Assembly: GCF_037039395.1 (NCBI RefSeq)
Contig: NZ_CP146242.1
Span: forward strand, 1,612,001-1,676,000
DNA length: 64,000 bases
Direction: 5' to 3'
Source of the DNA: Agrobacterium vitis
GTDB taxonomy: Bacteria > Pseudomonadota > Alphaproteobacteria > Rhizobiales > Rhizobiaceae
Position 1 is the first letter of the stretch. The number at the start of each line of letters is the position of its first letter. The position numbers were made by a program, and so were the translations under genes. This document shows, piece after piece, positions 39,486 through 48,330 of the stretch. The notes under the pieces were generated by a model. That model was not told the origin of the DNA. It worked only from the letters and a program-made list of their open reading frames with translations, and did not search any database.

Positions 39486-41354
39486 ATGACGTCCAGTTCT
39501 TCTCTTCCTTTCTCTTCCCTTGTGACAGGGCATACCCCCCCGCCGCGCCTCCTACCGGTCATGCTGGGCTATTGCCTGTTGGTCATCGTCGCCATCTGTG
39601 CAACGACGCTGCCCTTTGCCAAGGATTATGTCGGCGCTGACAATGACGATGCCATGCGGCTGGTCGAAGTCCGGGATTATCTTGCCGGTCAGGGCTGGTT
39701 CGACATGATGCAATACCGGCTGGGCCTGGCGCCCGGCACGCTGATGCATTGGTCGCGGTTGATTGACTGGCCGATTGCCGCATTGATCCGGCTGGCGGGT
39801 ATCTGGCTGGCGCCGCACACAGCCGAAGCCGTTGCCCTCGCCATTTGGCCGCTGCTCTGGACCGTGCCGGTCATGCTGTCGCTCGGTGCTGCCGGATGGG
39901 CGCTGGGCGGCAGAGTGGCGATGCATCTGGCGCTTTGCCTGAGCGCTCTTTATCTTCTGACATCCAACCGTTTCCTGCCCGGCTCAATCGATCATCACAA
40001 TGTCCAGATTGCCCTGATCGCATTCCTGACCGCCGTGCTTTCCACCGCCGCGCCAGGGGCTCAGACTAGGCCCCAGAATGGAACGCGCTCATCGACATGG
40101 TTTGCGCTGGCCGGTGCGGCGGCGGCTCTGGCGCTGGCCATCGGCGCGGAAACCACACCGCTGATTGCCACGGCCTGCGCTATCGTCGCCCTGCTCTGGG
40201 CCTGGCATGGCAAAGCGATGCGGGCCTGCGCCATGGCCTATTCTCTCAGTCTGGCGCTGTCGGTTACGTTGCTGTTTGTGGCAACCGTGCCATCGCAATC
40301 CTATCGCACGGTCACCTGCGATAATCTCTCATTCGGCTTTTACGCCCTGACGGCCATTGGCGGCGGATTGCTGTTTTCCGCTGCCGCCTTTGCCAGCCGG
40401 TTTCCTGCCGGTGTTCGGCTGTTCCTGCTGCTGGTGATCGGCGCAAGCGTCGGTTTCTCCGCTCTGATTGTCGCGCCCCAATGCCTCGGCAACCCGCTCG
40501 CCAATCTCGATCCGATGCTGGTGACGCTGTGGCTGAACAATGTCGGCGAAGCTCGTTCATTCATTGCCATGGCGCAACAGGAGCCGGGAACTCTCGGCGG
40601 CTTTTACGCTGTCGGCCTGTTCGGGCTGCTGGTCTGCCTTACCCAGGTCTGGCGAAAAAACCAGGTGGAGGCGCATCTGGCGCTGGCGCTCTTGCTAGCG
40701 GTCAGCGTCGGTGTCGCGCTGATCCAGGTGCGCGGCGCAATGTTTTCCAACCTGATCCCGATCCTGCCGCTCGCGCTGCTGATTGCCGATCTGCGCGAGC
40801 GTGCAATGCTGCGACCAGCCCGCATTCTCTCAAGCCTTGCCTATATCGCCAGCATTCTTCTGTCGGTTCCTTCCGTGTGGGCGGTCGCAGGCACCCTTGC
40901 CGTGGAAGGAACGGCACGACTAAAACTACAGACTCGCTCCGGCCCAGCATCCCAGAATGCCAGCCGCGATTGCTCATCTGAAAATGCTCTTGTCCAATTG
41001 GCGAGTTTAGCGCCGACGACGGTTGCCGCACCCTCAGAAAGCGGCACGTCCATCCTGCGCTTTACCCCACACCGGATATTGACCGCGCCCTATCATCGCA
41101 ACCAGGCAGGCATGTTGACGGAACTGCATATCGGCCTCTCGACCCCGCCGGACGCCCGCTCTTTCCTGATGGGTGCCCATGTCGGCATTCTCGCCTTCTG
41201 CCCGTCCGATTCGCAAACCCGCCAGTTAATCGCCTTGAAGCCCGACGGGCTTTATGCGGATCTGAACCGCAACAGAGTGCCCGATTATCTTCAGCCGCTT
41301 GCAGCCGACAGCCAGTCCGGTCTGCGGATCTTTTTGGTCAAGCCGCAGCCGTGA
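39486..41354 (+). CDS. GT-C-like multi-pass membrane protein (STT3-like fold), possible sugar transferase
   Basis: 622 aa from ATG 39486 (an ATG at 39324 in the same frame would add 54 unlikely residues). About eleven to thirteen membrane segments. The first outer loop contains GADNDDAMRLVEVRDYLAGQ, an acidic pair in the position of the GT-C catalytic motif. MHWSRLIDWPIAALI and LPGSIDHHNVQIALIAFL resemble the STT3/PMT pattern. The C-terminal 120 residues form a soluble periplasmic domain with Cys residues. It is divergent from the GtrB/GtrA-like pair, so it may use the lipid-linked sugar they supply; the acceptor is unknown. Confidence 0.65.
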   Translation: MTSSSSLPFSSLVTGHTPPPRLLPVMLGYCLLVIVAICATTLPFAKDYVGADNDDAMRLVEVRDYLAGQGWFDMMQYRLGLAPGTLMHWSRLIDWPIAALIRLAGIWLAPHTAEAVALAIWPLLWTVPVMLSLGAAGWALGGRVAMHLALCLSALYLLTSNRFLPGSIDHHNVQIALIAFLTAVLSTAAPGAQTRPQNGTRSSTWFALAGAAAALALAIGAETTPLIATACAIVALLWAWHGKAMRACAMAYSLSLALSVTLLFVATVPSQSYRTVTCDNLSFGFYALTAIGGGLLFSAAAFASRFPAGVRLFLLLVIGASVGFSALIVAPQCLGNPLANLDPMLVTLWLNNVGEARSFIAMAQQEPGTLGGFYAVGLFGLLVCLTQVWRKNQVEAHLALALLLAVSVGVALIQVRGAMFSNLIPILPLALLIADLRERAMLRPARILSSLAYIASILLSVPSVWAVAGTLAVEGTARLKLQTRSGPASQNASRDCSSENALVQLASLAPTTVAAPSESGTSILRFTPHRILTAPYHRNQAGMLTELHIGLSTPPDARSFLMGAHVGILAFCPSDSQTRQLIALKPDGLYADLNRNRVPDYLQPLAADSQSGLRIFLVKPQP

Positions 41355-41384
41355 ACGGATAGAGTTTACAAACGAATAGTGAGG

Positions 41385-41654
41385 TCAGGCGATCTTGCGC
41401 TGTGACAGGGCGAGCGAGACCATCAGGCAATCGATCAGCCCGACATTATAGGCAATCAGGGCCGTCAGCAGATCCATCGCCGTCATCGCAGGTGAAAGAG
41501 CCAGCATGACCAGCCCCACGGTCAAAAGCACCAGCGAAACCGCAACAATTGCCAGGATGCTTCTGGTCGTTGCGGTGGCGATGCCAATTGCCATGGCGAT
41601 GAGAAAGGTCATGGATGCGATCCCGTATGACAGACAAATCGTGATATCAGGCAT
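41385..41654 (-). CDS. Small hypothetical membrane protein
   Basis: 89 aa, with three hydrophobic segments (about 9-27, 33-55 and 60-82). No recognised family. The layout resembles small MrpF/PhaF-like antiporter subunits only in size and segment number, and I do not claim that. It lies between convergent and divergent neighbours, alone. Confidence 0.5.
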   Translation of the reverse strand: MPDITICLSYGIASMTFLIAMAIGIATATTRSILAIVAVSLVLLTVGLVMLALSPAMTAMDLLTALIAYNVGLIDCLMVSLALSQRKIA

Positions 41655-41764
41655 ATTGCCACCCGAGAGTTAACGATTGGCCCATGAAAACGGCCCGAAC
41701 AAAGCCTGTTTACTTCTTTCCAAAAACAGATGCGTTTTTTTGCAAGCTTGGATAAAACACTGTC

Positions 41765-43396
41765 ATGGCCTCTTTCTTTGACGACGACCAGCCCAGCAAT
41801 CTGACCGAATTTTCCGTCTCGGAGCTTTCCGGATCGATCAAGCGCACCATCGAAACCGCCTTCGATCAGGTGCGGGTGCGCGGCGAAATTTCCGGTTTTC
41901 GAGGCCAGCATTCCTCCGGGCATGCCTATTTTTCGCTCAAGGACGACAAGGCGCGGATCGACGCGGTGGTCTGGAAGGGATCGTTTTCCAAGCTGAAATA
42001 CCGGCCAGAAGAAGGCATGGAAGTGATCGCCACGGGCCGCATCACCACCTTTCCCGGCTCATCCAAATACCAGATCGTCATCGAGCAGATGGAGCCGGCC
42101 GGTGCTGGCGCCCTGATGGCGCTGATCGAGGAGCGCAAGCGCCGGTTTACAGCGGAAGGCCTGTTCGATCCGGCTGCAAAGCAATTGCTGCCTTTCATGC
42201 CAAAGGTGATCGGTGTCGTCACCTCGCCCACCGGCGCCGTCATCCGCGACATTCTTCACCGGATTTCCGACCGCTTTCCGGTGCATGTGCTGGTCTGGCC
42301 CGTCAAGGTGCAGGGCGAGGGCTCCGGCGACGAAGTTGCCAATGCTATCAACGGCTTCAATGCCTTTCAGCCTGATGGTGCCATCCCGAGGCCGGATGTG
42401 CTGATCGTCGCGCGCGGTGGCGGCAGCCTGGAAGACCTGTGGAGCTTCAACGACGAAGCCGTGGTGCGGGCGGCGGCGGCCAGCGCCATTCCGCTGATTT
42501 CGGCGGTCGGCCATGAAACGGACTGGACACTGATCGATTATGCCGCCGATGTCAGGGCGCCGACACCGACAGGGGCGGCTGAAATGGCGGTGCCGGTCAA
42601 GGCGGATCTGGAAGCGCAACTGGCCGGGCTTGCCGCCCGATTGGCAGGCGCCGTCAACCGCCAGATGGATCATCGCCGCCAGAACCTGCGGGCACTGGCC
42701 CGCGCCCTGCCCTCTCTCGATCAGTTGCTGGCGTTGCCGCGCCGTCGTTTCGATGAGGCCGCCAGCGGTCTTGGCCGTAGTCTGGAACTCAATACCATGA
42801 CCAAGCGGCAAAGCTTCGAGCGGGCCGCCGCCAAATTGTCACCGGATATGCTGGTGCGCCGCCTGGTGGAACGCCGCCAGCGGGTCAACGAACGCACCGC
42901 CCTTGCCGACCGAATTATCGAGCGGCTGATCGAGCGGCAAAAAGCCCATCTCGGACGGATCGATGCAACATTGACGGCAGTTCCAGCCCGGCTGAAGGCG
43001 CAAACGGGACGCTCGAGAGACCGGCTGGACAGCTTTTCGCGCCGGGCCGACAGCGCTGTTATCAATGATCTGCGCCGCGCCCGCTCTACGGTCTCGGCCC
43101 ATGACCGGATGCTGCAATCGCTGTCCTACAAGAATGTCCTGATGCGCGGCTATGCCGTGATCCGTGGAGAGGATGACCGGCCCCTCTCGCGTGCGGCGGG
43201 TCTTGAGGATGGGCGCGCCATCGCCATCGAATTTGCCGATGGCCGGGTTTCCGCCGTGACCGGTGATGGCGATAAGGCGTCACCTTCGCCGCAAGCCACT
43301 GCTACCACGACAACCTCAGCCCCGGCAAAACCGAATCCCTTGCCCAAATCGCCGAAAAAATCGGAGCCACCCGCCGGACAGGGTAGTCTTTTCTAA
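41765..43396 (+). CDS. xseA: Exodeoxyribonuclease VII large subunit
   Basis: 543 aa. An OB-fold DNA-binding domain at the N-terminus ([48 protein letters not shown]), then the catalytic domain ([65 protein letters not shown]), a long coiled-coil and the C-terminal segment ([16 protein letters not shown]). An Ala/Pro/Ser-rich tail of 50 residues is extra to the core family. It degrades single-stranded DNA together with XseB, which is not in the window. Confidence 0.96.
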   Translation: MASFFDDDQPSNLTEFSVSELSGSIKRTIETAFDQVRVRGEISGFRGQHSSGHAYFSLKDDKARIDAVVWKGSFSKLKYRPEEGMEVIATGRITTFPGSSKYQIVIEQMEPAGAGALMALIEERKRRFTAEGLFDPAAKQLLPFMPKVIGVVTSPTGAVIRDILHRISDRFPVHVLVWPVKVQGEGSGDEVANAINGFNAFQPDGAIPRPDVLIVARGGGSLEDLWSFNDEAVVRAAAASAIPLISAVGHETDWTLIDYAADVRAPTPTGAAEMAVPVKADLEAQLAGLAARLAGAVNRQMDHRRQNLRALARALPSLDQLLALPRRRFDEAASGLGRSLELNTMTKRQSFERAAAKLSPDMLVRRLVERRQRVNERTALADRIIERLIERQKAHLGRIDATLTAVPARLKAQTGRSRDRLDSFSRRADSAVINDLRRARSTVSAHDRMLQSLSYKNVLMRGYAVIRGEDDRPLSRAAGLEDGRAIAIEFADGRVSAVTGDGDKASPSPQATATTTTSAPAKPNPLPKSPKKSEPPAGQGSLF

Positions 43397-43720
43397 CCAA
43401 AAGGGCGCAAACAGCATCGTGACGAGCGACAGAATGGACGTTTGAACGCGACGTCGCGCGGACAGGGATTACGGTGCGGATACAAGGCTTTGGACCCCTT
43501 GAACATGGCCCCGAATAAGGGCGGATCATAATAAATTCAAAGCTTTGGTTGACATGCTTACCTTTAGGGGGTATCTATTGGTCATCGATATTTGCTTGCT
43601 GAGCTTTGGTTACCGCGCAATTAGCACCGCGCCCTGAACGAACCTTCCTTTCAAAAATCGCTATCCTCATCCACGGCGTTTTGCGCTGTGGTCACTCAAT
43701 ATGCTATGAAAGGGTTCATC
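43397..43720 (+). other. Cold-shock gene upstream region with long 5' UTR
   Basis: 324 bases without a gene. They contain the promoter at 43549-43577 and, downstream of it, a leader of about 135 bases up to the ATG, as is usual for cspA-type genes whose leader RNA folds differently in the cold. The part before the promoter holds nothing recognisable. Confidence 0.55.
43549..43577 (+). promoter_or_regulatory. Sigma-70-type promoter of the csp gene
   Basis: TTGACA (43549-43554), 17-base spacer, TATCTA (43572-43577). The consensus -35 and ideal spacing make it the best promoter visible in the window. Confidence 0.7.
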
Positions 43721-43930
43721 ATGACCACTGGCACAGTTAAATGGTTTAATTCCACTAAGGGCTTCGGCTTCATTCAGCCTGACAACGGCGGCCCGGATGC
43801 ATTCGTGCATATCTCTGCTGTTGAACGCGCTGGTATGCGTGAAATCGTCGAAGGCCAGAAGATTGCCTACGACATGGAACGCGACAACAAGTCCGGCAAG
43901 ATGTCGGCATGCAATCTCCAGGCTGCTTAA
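43721..43930 (+). CDS. Cold-shock protein (CspA family)
   Basis: 69 aa, one cold-shock domain. RNP1 KGFGFIQP and RNP2 AFVHIS are present, and TGTVKWFNSTKGFGF is the canonical start. It acts as an RNA chaperone. ATG 43721 has AAAGGG upstream; an in-frame ATG at 43706 is less likely. The long leader suggests post-transcriptional, temperature-dependent control. Confidence 0.95.
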   Translation: MTTGTVKWFNSTKGFGFIQPDNGGPDAFVHISAVERAGMREIVEGQKIAYDMERDNKSGKMSACNLQAA

Positions 43931-44358
43931 TATAGGGTTCTGCTTTCCTTTGACCACGGATGTACTGGCATTGTTGAGAGCATGATCCAACCAAGGTCAG
44001 GCAGTTTGCCTGGCCTTTTTTATTGCCTGCCGCGCCGTCGCAGACCGCGCTCACACGATTTCCTGTTGCATAACGTCTTGCGCCCGGCTCGGGTCACACA
44101 TGAAATATGCAGCAGATGCAATGCGAAGAGACCGTGAAGATGGCAATTCCTGCCTTTTTGCAAACATCTCAAGTCCTTGCTGTCTTTGAGATATCTGCAT
44201 GTCTTCAGGGCGAGGATGTGAACCGCATCTTTGAGCCTTCGTAATAAAGTGTCACAGCGGCCTCACGTACATCTGGATGTACACGGCGCTGAATGTCGTA
44301 GCGTTTTTTGCGCGCCATGCCCGGCACGCGGCGCTGCCACCCAGAAAGGCGCGACCTC
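43931..44358 (+). other. Region between csp and small charged-protein genes
   Basis: 428 bases. Besides the csp terminator it has a short inverted repeat gtacat-ctgg-atgtac (44267-44282) and the ribosome-binding region of the next gene. No further gene or RNA can be supported. Confidence 0.45.
43993..44020 (+). terminator. Rho-independent terminator of csp
   Basis: aaggtcaggca-gtt-tgcctggcctt with one G-T pair, running into a T-tract (tttttt). Confidence 0.9.
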
Positions 44359-44583
44359 ATGACAGAAAACTATAGTAAATCACGTCAGCAGGCGGAAATC
44401 GCTTTCGATAAGGAGCAGTCGCAGTTCTTCGCGCGCGGTCGTGCCGTGGAAGAACAGGATTCGCTCGTGCTTGCCCGTGAAGAAAAAACCCTTAGGCTGC
44501 GTGAAGCGCGGCTTGCCAAGGAATTGCAGGACCAGCAGATGGCTGACGCCGCGACTGCTGCCAAAACGACCCGAAAAGCCTGA
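44359..44583 (+). CDS. Small charged helical protein, hypothetical
   Basis: 74 aa. Rich in Glu, Arg, Lys, Gln and Ala, predicted as one long helix (SRQQAEIAFDKEQSQFFARG onward). ATG 44359 has GAAAGGCG upstream. No known domain. It lies 33 bases before a DUF6481-type gene, likely in one transcript. Confidence 0.6.
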   Translation: MTENYSKSRQQAEIAFDKEQSQFFARGRAVEEQDSLVLAREEKTLRLREARLAKELQDQQMADAATAAKTTRKA

Positions 44584-44616
44584 TTTGCAGGCCCTATCTA
44601 CAACTGGAACATCTCT

Positions 44617-44997
44617 TTGAAAAATAGCCGGAAAAATGAAGTCGTCGACCGCCGTACCACCGCTGCCGACGCAAAGGCCGCTCTCCTTCAGGCCTATAAG
44701 GCCGCACAGGAAGCGTCGGAACCAACCCGTCTCGCCCGCCAGGCAGAGCGCCAGGCGATAGCCGAGGCCAGAGAAGCGCGGCGCGCCGAGCGCGAACAGA
44801 CAAAATTGCAGGAACAGGAACGGCTTGCAGCCGAAACGGCTGCACGGGAAGCGGCGATTGCCGCTGAGGCAACGGCTGAAGCCGATGCCCGCGACGCCGC
44901 TGAAAAAGCCAGAATTTCCCGTTTGCTTGAAGATGAAGCCACCCGCAAGGCGCAACGCGATCAGCGTTATGCCAACCGTAAGGCCAGACAGGGCTGA
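44617..44997 (+). CDS. DUF6481-like charged coiled-coil protein
   Basis: 126 aa from a TTG start (44617) with GGAAC upstream. Ala/Arg/Glu-rich, helical over nearly its full length; ADAKAALLQAYKAA and AERQAIAEAREARRAERE plus the basic end RDQRYANRKARQG fit the DUF6481 family of rhizobia. The function is not known. The position after a csp gene suggests stress or cold co-regulation, as an inference only. Confidence 0.65.
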   Translation: MKNSRKNEVVDRRTTAADAKAALLQAYKAAQEASEPTRLARQAERQAIAEAREARRAEREQTKLQEQERLAAETAAREAAIAAEATAEADARDAAEKARISRLLEDEATRKAQRDQRYANRKARQG

Positions 44998-45012
44998 TAC
45001 GCTTTGTTGTAT

Positions 45013-45044
45013 AATTCTTTAAACCGGAATCGGTTTGAAGAATT
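45013..45044. repeat. Dispersed inverted-repeat element
   Basis: aattctt-t-aaaccg-gaat-cggttt-g-aagaatt forms a perfect two-part stem. A related copy (ataattcccgaaaccggaatcgattt) is at 49791. Confidence 0.6.
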
Positions 45045-45077
45045 TTGCAATAAATTCAAAATTTTACAGCGAATTTT

Positions 45078-45099
45078 GCGCACCATATATATGGTGCGC
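45078..45099. repeat. 22-bp perfect palindrome
   Basis: gcgcaccatat/atatggtgcgc. It lies in the gap after the DUF6481-like gene, with no obvious promoter near it. Confidence 0.6.
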
Positions 45100-45183
45100 G
45101 TCGCTCATAGATTCTTGTTTCCGCATCGAAGTGATCCGAAAACCGTTCTCACGTTTCGGTCCGATGCTCTATTTGGATGAAAC

Positions 45184-45210
45184 CGGCCTGCGTTTATTAA
45201 ACGCAGGCCG
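45184..45210. terminator. Hairpin downstream of aminopeptidase
   Basis: cggcctgcgttt-att-aaacgcaggccg, a 12-bp perfect stem nine bases beyond the aminopeptidase stop. It lacks a T-tract on the minus strand. Confidence 0.6.
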
Positions 45211-45219
45211 AATGCATTT

Positions 45220-46470
45220 TCAGGCCCATTCGCCCTTGCGCATCACGGGCACCGTTGTGCCGTCCGCTTTCACCCCGTCAATATCGACCTTGTCGGAACC
45301 GATCATCCAGTCGATATGAATCAACGACGAATTGCCGCCCTGGGCTTTGATCTGCTCCGGCGTCAGCGATGCTCCGTCCAGGAAGCATTTGGAATAGCAC
45401 TGGCCAAGCGCGATATGGCACGAGGCGTTTTCGTCAAACAGCGTGTTGTAAAACAGGATGCCGGACGCCGAAATCGGCGATGAATGCGGCACCAACGCCA
45501 CTTCTCCGAGACGCCGCGCCCCTTCGTCGGTGTCCAAGACCTTATTGAGCACTTCCTCGCCGCGCGATGCCTTGGCCTCGACGATCCGGCCCGTTTCAAA
45601 CCGCACCTGGATATTGTCGATCAGCGTGCCCTGATGCGACAACGGCTTGGTAGAGGAGACCACACCCTCCACTTTCAGCGCGTGCGGGGTGGTGAACACC
45701 TCTTCTGTCGGAATATTCGGATTGCAGGTAATGCCATTCTTGGCCGTGGAGGCGCCTCCGTGCCATTCGTGACCATCTGCCAGGCCAACCCGCAGATCCG
45801 TGCCGGGGCCGGTGAAATGCAGACTGGAGAACCGCTCGCCATTCAACCAGGCCGACCGTTTGGCCAACTCACCATTATGGGCCATCCAGGCAGCGACCGG
45901 ATCGGGCTGATCGACCCGGGACGCGGCAAAAATCGCATCCGCCAGCTTTTTCACCGCCTCATCCAAGGGCAGATCCGGAAACACCTGTGCTGCCCAGGAC
46001 GGGTTGGGATAGGACGAGATATTCCAGTTGATGTCGAAATTGGAAATCGGCTCCAAGGCAGGCTTAAAGGCAATTGAATTGGCCTTGTTGGCCCGCGCCA
46101 CCTTGGCCGGGTCCTGGCTGGCGAGCAGCATGGGATTGTCGCCGGAAATCGCCAACCGCGCAGCACCCCCCGCATAGGCCTTGGCCATGCCCTCGTAAAG
46201 CCAACCGGAAGCTCGATCGAAACTGGCATCCGAGCCATGGGCATAGCGGGCCAGCGTCGTCTCTTCATCCGAATAGAAAGTCGTCACCAGACCGGCACCG
46301 GCCATATAGGCATGGTGGGTGATGTTGCGCACCAGCGGCAGCGCGTTCAGCGGCGCGGTGATCACCAGATCCTGGCCCGGCACCAGCCGCAGGCCGACCT
46401 TGACGGCCACTTCGGCCAGTTTGTCGAGCTTTACCGGATCGATGGAATTTGAGACATCAGGCAGGGTCAT
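45220..46470 (-). CDS. M29 family aminopeptidase (AmpS/aminopeptidase T-like)
   Basis: 416 aa. M29 is a metallopeptidase family that removes N-terminal residues using two metal ions. Metal-ligand regions are visible: NIPTEEVFTTPHALKVEGVV (Glu), EVALVPHSSPISASGILFYNTLFDENASCHIALGQCY (Glu, His, Asp) and SSLIHIDWMIGSDKVDIDG (His, Asp). ATG 46470 has AGGAAA upstream; the frame upstream is not conserved in character. It is cytosolic, without a signal peptide. Confidence 0.9.
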   Translation of the reverse strand: MTLPDVSNSIDPVKLDKLAEVAVKVGLRLVPGQDLVITAPLNALPLVRNITHHAYMAGAGLVTTFYSDEETTLARYAHGSDASFDRASGWLYEGMAKAYAGGAARLAISGDNPMLLASQDPAKVARANKANSIAFKPALEPISNFDINWNISSYPNPSWAAQVFPDLPLDEAVKKLADAIFAASRVDQPDPVAAWMAHNGELAKRSAWLNGERFSSLHFTGPGTDLRVGLADGHEWHGGASTAKNGITCNPNIPTEEVFTTPHALKVEGVVSSTKPLSHQGTLIDNIQVRFETGRIVEAKASRGEEVLNKVLDTDEGARRLGEVALVPHSSPISASGILFYNTLFDENASCHIALGQCYSKCFLDGASLTPEQIKAQGGNSSLIHIDWMIGSDKVDIDGVKADGTTVPVMRKGEWA

Positions 46471-46679
46471 AGATTTTTTCCTGGTTTTCGAAACGAAAGC
46501 GCCTGCGCTTTTCAATCGCGCAGAGGCCGCAGGTCTTCTGGCTGCGTCATCCAGCCCCACCGGCACTGGATCGGCAGTGAGCTGAAGACCCACATGATCA
46601 CGAGACAGAGATAGGCCATTTCCTACAGAATTGAAGGCGAAAAACACCGCTAGAAAAACTAACGTCAGCCAATCAACCT

Positions 46680-47153
46680 TCAGGCAATAACAGGCGCGGC
46701 AATGGCATTCAGCGCGGCCTGCGCCGCCTTCGGCTCCAACCGGACCTGCAAGCCACGCTGGCCACCGTTGAGATAGACATGCGGCTCAGTCAGCGCCGAC
46801 AGTTCGATCACGGTCGGCACCAGTTTTTTCTGACCGAAAGGGCTGATGCCGCCGACGACAAAGCCGGTGAGCTTTTCGGCAGCGGCAGGCTTCATCATCG
46901 CAGCATGTTTACCGCCGATGGCGGCGGCCAGTTTCTTCATGCTGACCTCCTGGTCGGAGGGCAGGACGACGCAGACCGGCTTGCCATCCACCTCCGCCAT
47001 CAGCGTTTTCAACACCCGGCGTGGCTCCTCGCCAATCGCTTCCGCTGCTTGCAGGCCGATACGCTCAGCGTTCGGATCGTAATCGTAGTGATGCACGGTA
47101 AAGGCAAGACCAGCCTTTTCCATTGCCAGCGTGGCGCGGGTGGATTTCGACAT
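46680..47153 (-). CDS. ybaK: Cys-tRNA(Pro) deacylase YbaK
   Basis: 157 aa. The YbaK fold removes cysteine mischarged on tRNA-Pro. The conserved Lys of the editing site lies in SDQEVSMKKLAAAIGGKHAAM; GFVVGGISPFGQKKLVPTVIE and VYLNGGQRGLQVRLEP are the other family blocks. The start MSKSTRATLAM is chosen over an in-frame codon nine residues upstream by comparison with the family. Confidence 0.93.
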   Translation of the reverse strand: MSKSTRATLAMEKAGLAFTVHHYDYDPNAERIGLQAAEAIGEEPRRVLKTLMAEVDGKPVCVVLPSDQEVSMKKLAAAIGGKHAAMMKPAAAEKLTGFVVGGISPFGQKKLVPTVIELSALTEPHVYLNGGQRGLQVRLEPKAAQAALNAIAAPVIA

Positions 47154-47201
47154 TGTTTGCCTCTTTACAGCGATGTGCACCCTGGACCATAGGATCGAAA
47201 G

Positions 47202-47561
47202 TTAAGCACCGGCCTTCGCGAAAACAGCCTGATATTGCTCCGGCTTGAAGCCCACCGTCAGCGCCCCGTCCTTGTCCAGCACCGGGCGCTTGATCATTGA
47301 AGGTTGGGCCAGCATCAGCTCCAGCGCCTTTTCCTCGCTCATGTCGGCCTTGGCTTCATCGGGAATTTTCTTGAACGTCGTACCCGCCCGGTTCAGCAAC
47401 ACCTCCCAGCCAAGCTTGGCACTCCAGGCCTGGAGGCTGGCGCGGTCGATGCCCTTGGCCTTGTAGTCGTGAAAAGCATAATCGATACCCGCCGTCTCCA
47501 GCCAGGTCCGCGCCTTTTTCATCGTGTCGCAATTCTTGATGCCATAAAGCGTGATCGTCAT
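47202..47561 (-). CDS. ArsC/Spx-like reductase family protein (YffB type)
   Basis: 119 aa, thioredoxin-like. TLYGIKNCDTMKKARTWLE carries a single active Cys at residue 10 with no CxxC, and KRPVLDKDGALTVGF matches the YffB/ArsC C-terminal block. It is glutathione-dependent reductase-like, and arsenate reduction is not implied. ATG has GAGGTGG upstream. Confidence 0.88.
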   Translation of the reverse strand: MTITLYGIKNCDTMKKARTWLETAGIDYAFHDYKAKGIDRASLQAWSAKLGWEVLLNRAGTTFKKIPDEAKADMSEEKALELMLAQPSMIKRPVLDKDGALTVGFKPEQYQAVFAKAGA

Positions 47562-47906
47562 GGGAACCACCTCTTCCTTGTTGGCTCCATGCCTATCAAA
47601 AACGGGCGCTGTTGCAAGCGTGGCCGCCCCTGGTTTTTCGCAGCCCATGGGGGGAGATTTCGACGAGGCATTGAGACCATCAAGGTAAAATATATCTTTC
47701 CGGCAATGTCGGTTTCATCAGTATTTCCTTAAAGATTTCGGCCTAGCTTTTGCCCTGGCAGCAAAACGGACGAAAGCTCGAGCCGGTTGCCAAAGATCGA
47801 TGGGACAGGCCGGGCGCAACGATGTGTGCGCATCCAAGCCATTGCCCGTTCAAGCTGAAGCCGTAGCGACCATGGATGAAGCCATGTGCGCCTGACCTGT
47901 GTGACC

Positions 47907-48278
47907 ATGATGGATACTGCATCAATTGCGAGAGACGGTGTTTTGCTTTCCTCCGCGCCTTCCGCCCAGGCCTATCCTGTGGAACGGACTGTGCGGCTCG
48001 GAGCGGCACATGACGACAGCCAGCAGATCGGGTTTCTGTTCTCCACCCCTCAACGCCAGCTGCCGAGGGAGGAAATTCCGCCACTTTCTGAGGAAATGAT
48101 CGAGGAAATTGCCGAGATCAAGGCAGACGACGTCAAGGAAGAAGAGCGACTGCCGGCCAATTGGCTCGATGCCATGTCCTCAAGCGAGGAGGACGGGACA
48201 CCGGCCATCGAGCGTCCTTCGGGTTTCCTTGCCGACGACAATGGTCTCTATCGTATGTTCCTGCCCGACACCGTTTGA
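47907..48278 (+). CDS. Hypothetical acidic protein
   Basis: 123 aa from ATG 47907 (or 122 from 47910). No known domain. The middle is strongly acidic (PPLSEEMIEEIAEIKADDVKEEERL), and the C-terminus is hydrophobic-aromatic (SGFLADDNGLYRMFLPDTV), which could be a docking tail. Coding statistics look genuine, but the evidence is limited to the open frame and its composition. Confidence 0.5.
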   Translation: MMDTASIARDGVLLSSAPSAQAYPVERTVRLGAAHDDSQQIGFLFSTPQRQLPREEIPPLSEEMIEEIAEIKADDVKEEERLPANWLDAMSSSEEDGTPAIERPSGFLADDNGLYRMFLPDTV

Positions 48279-48330
48279 AGCAGAAACGCCAAAGACACTT
48301 CAGAATTGATCACCGATTCACACCAGCGCA

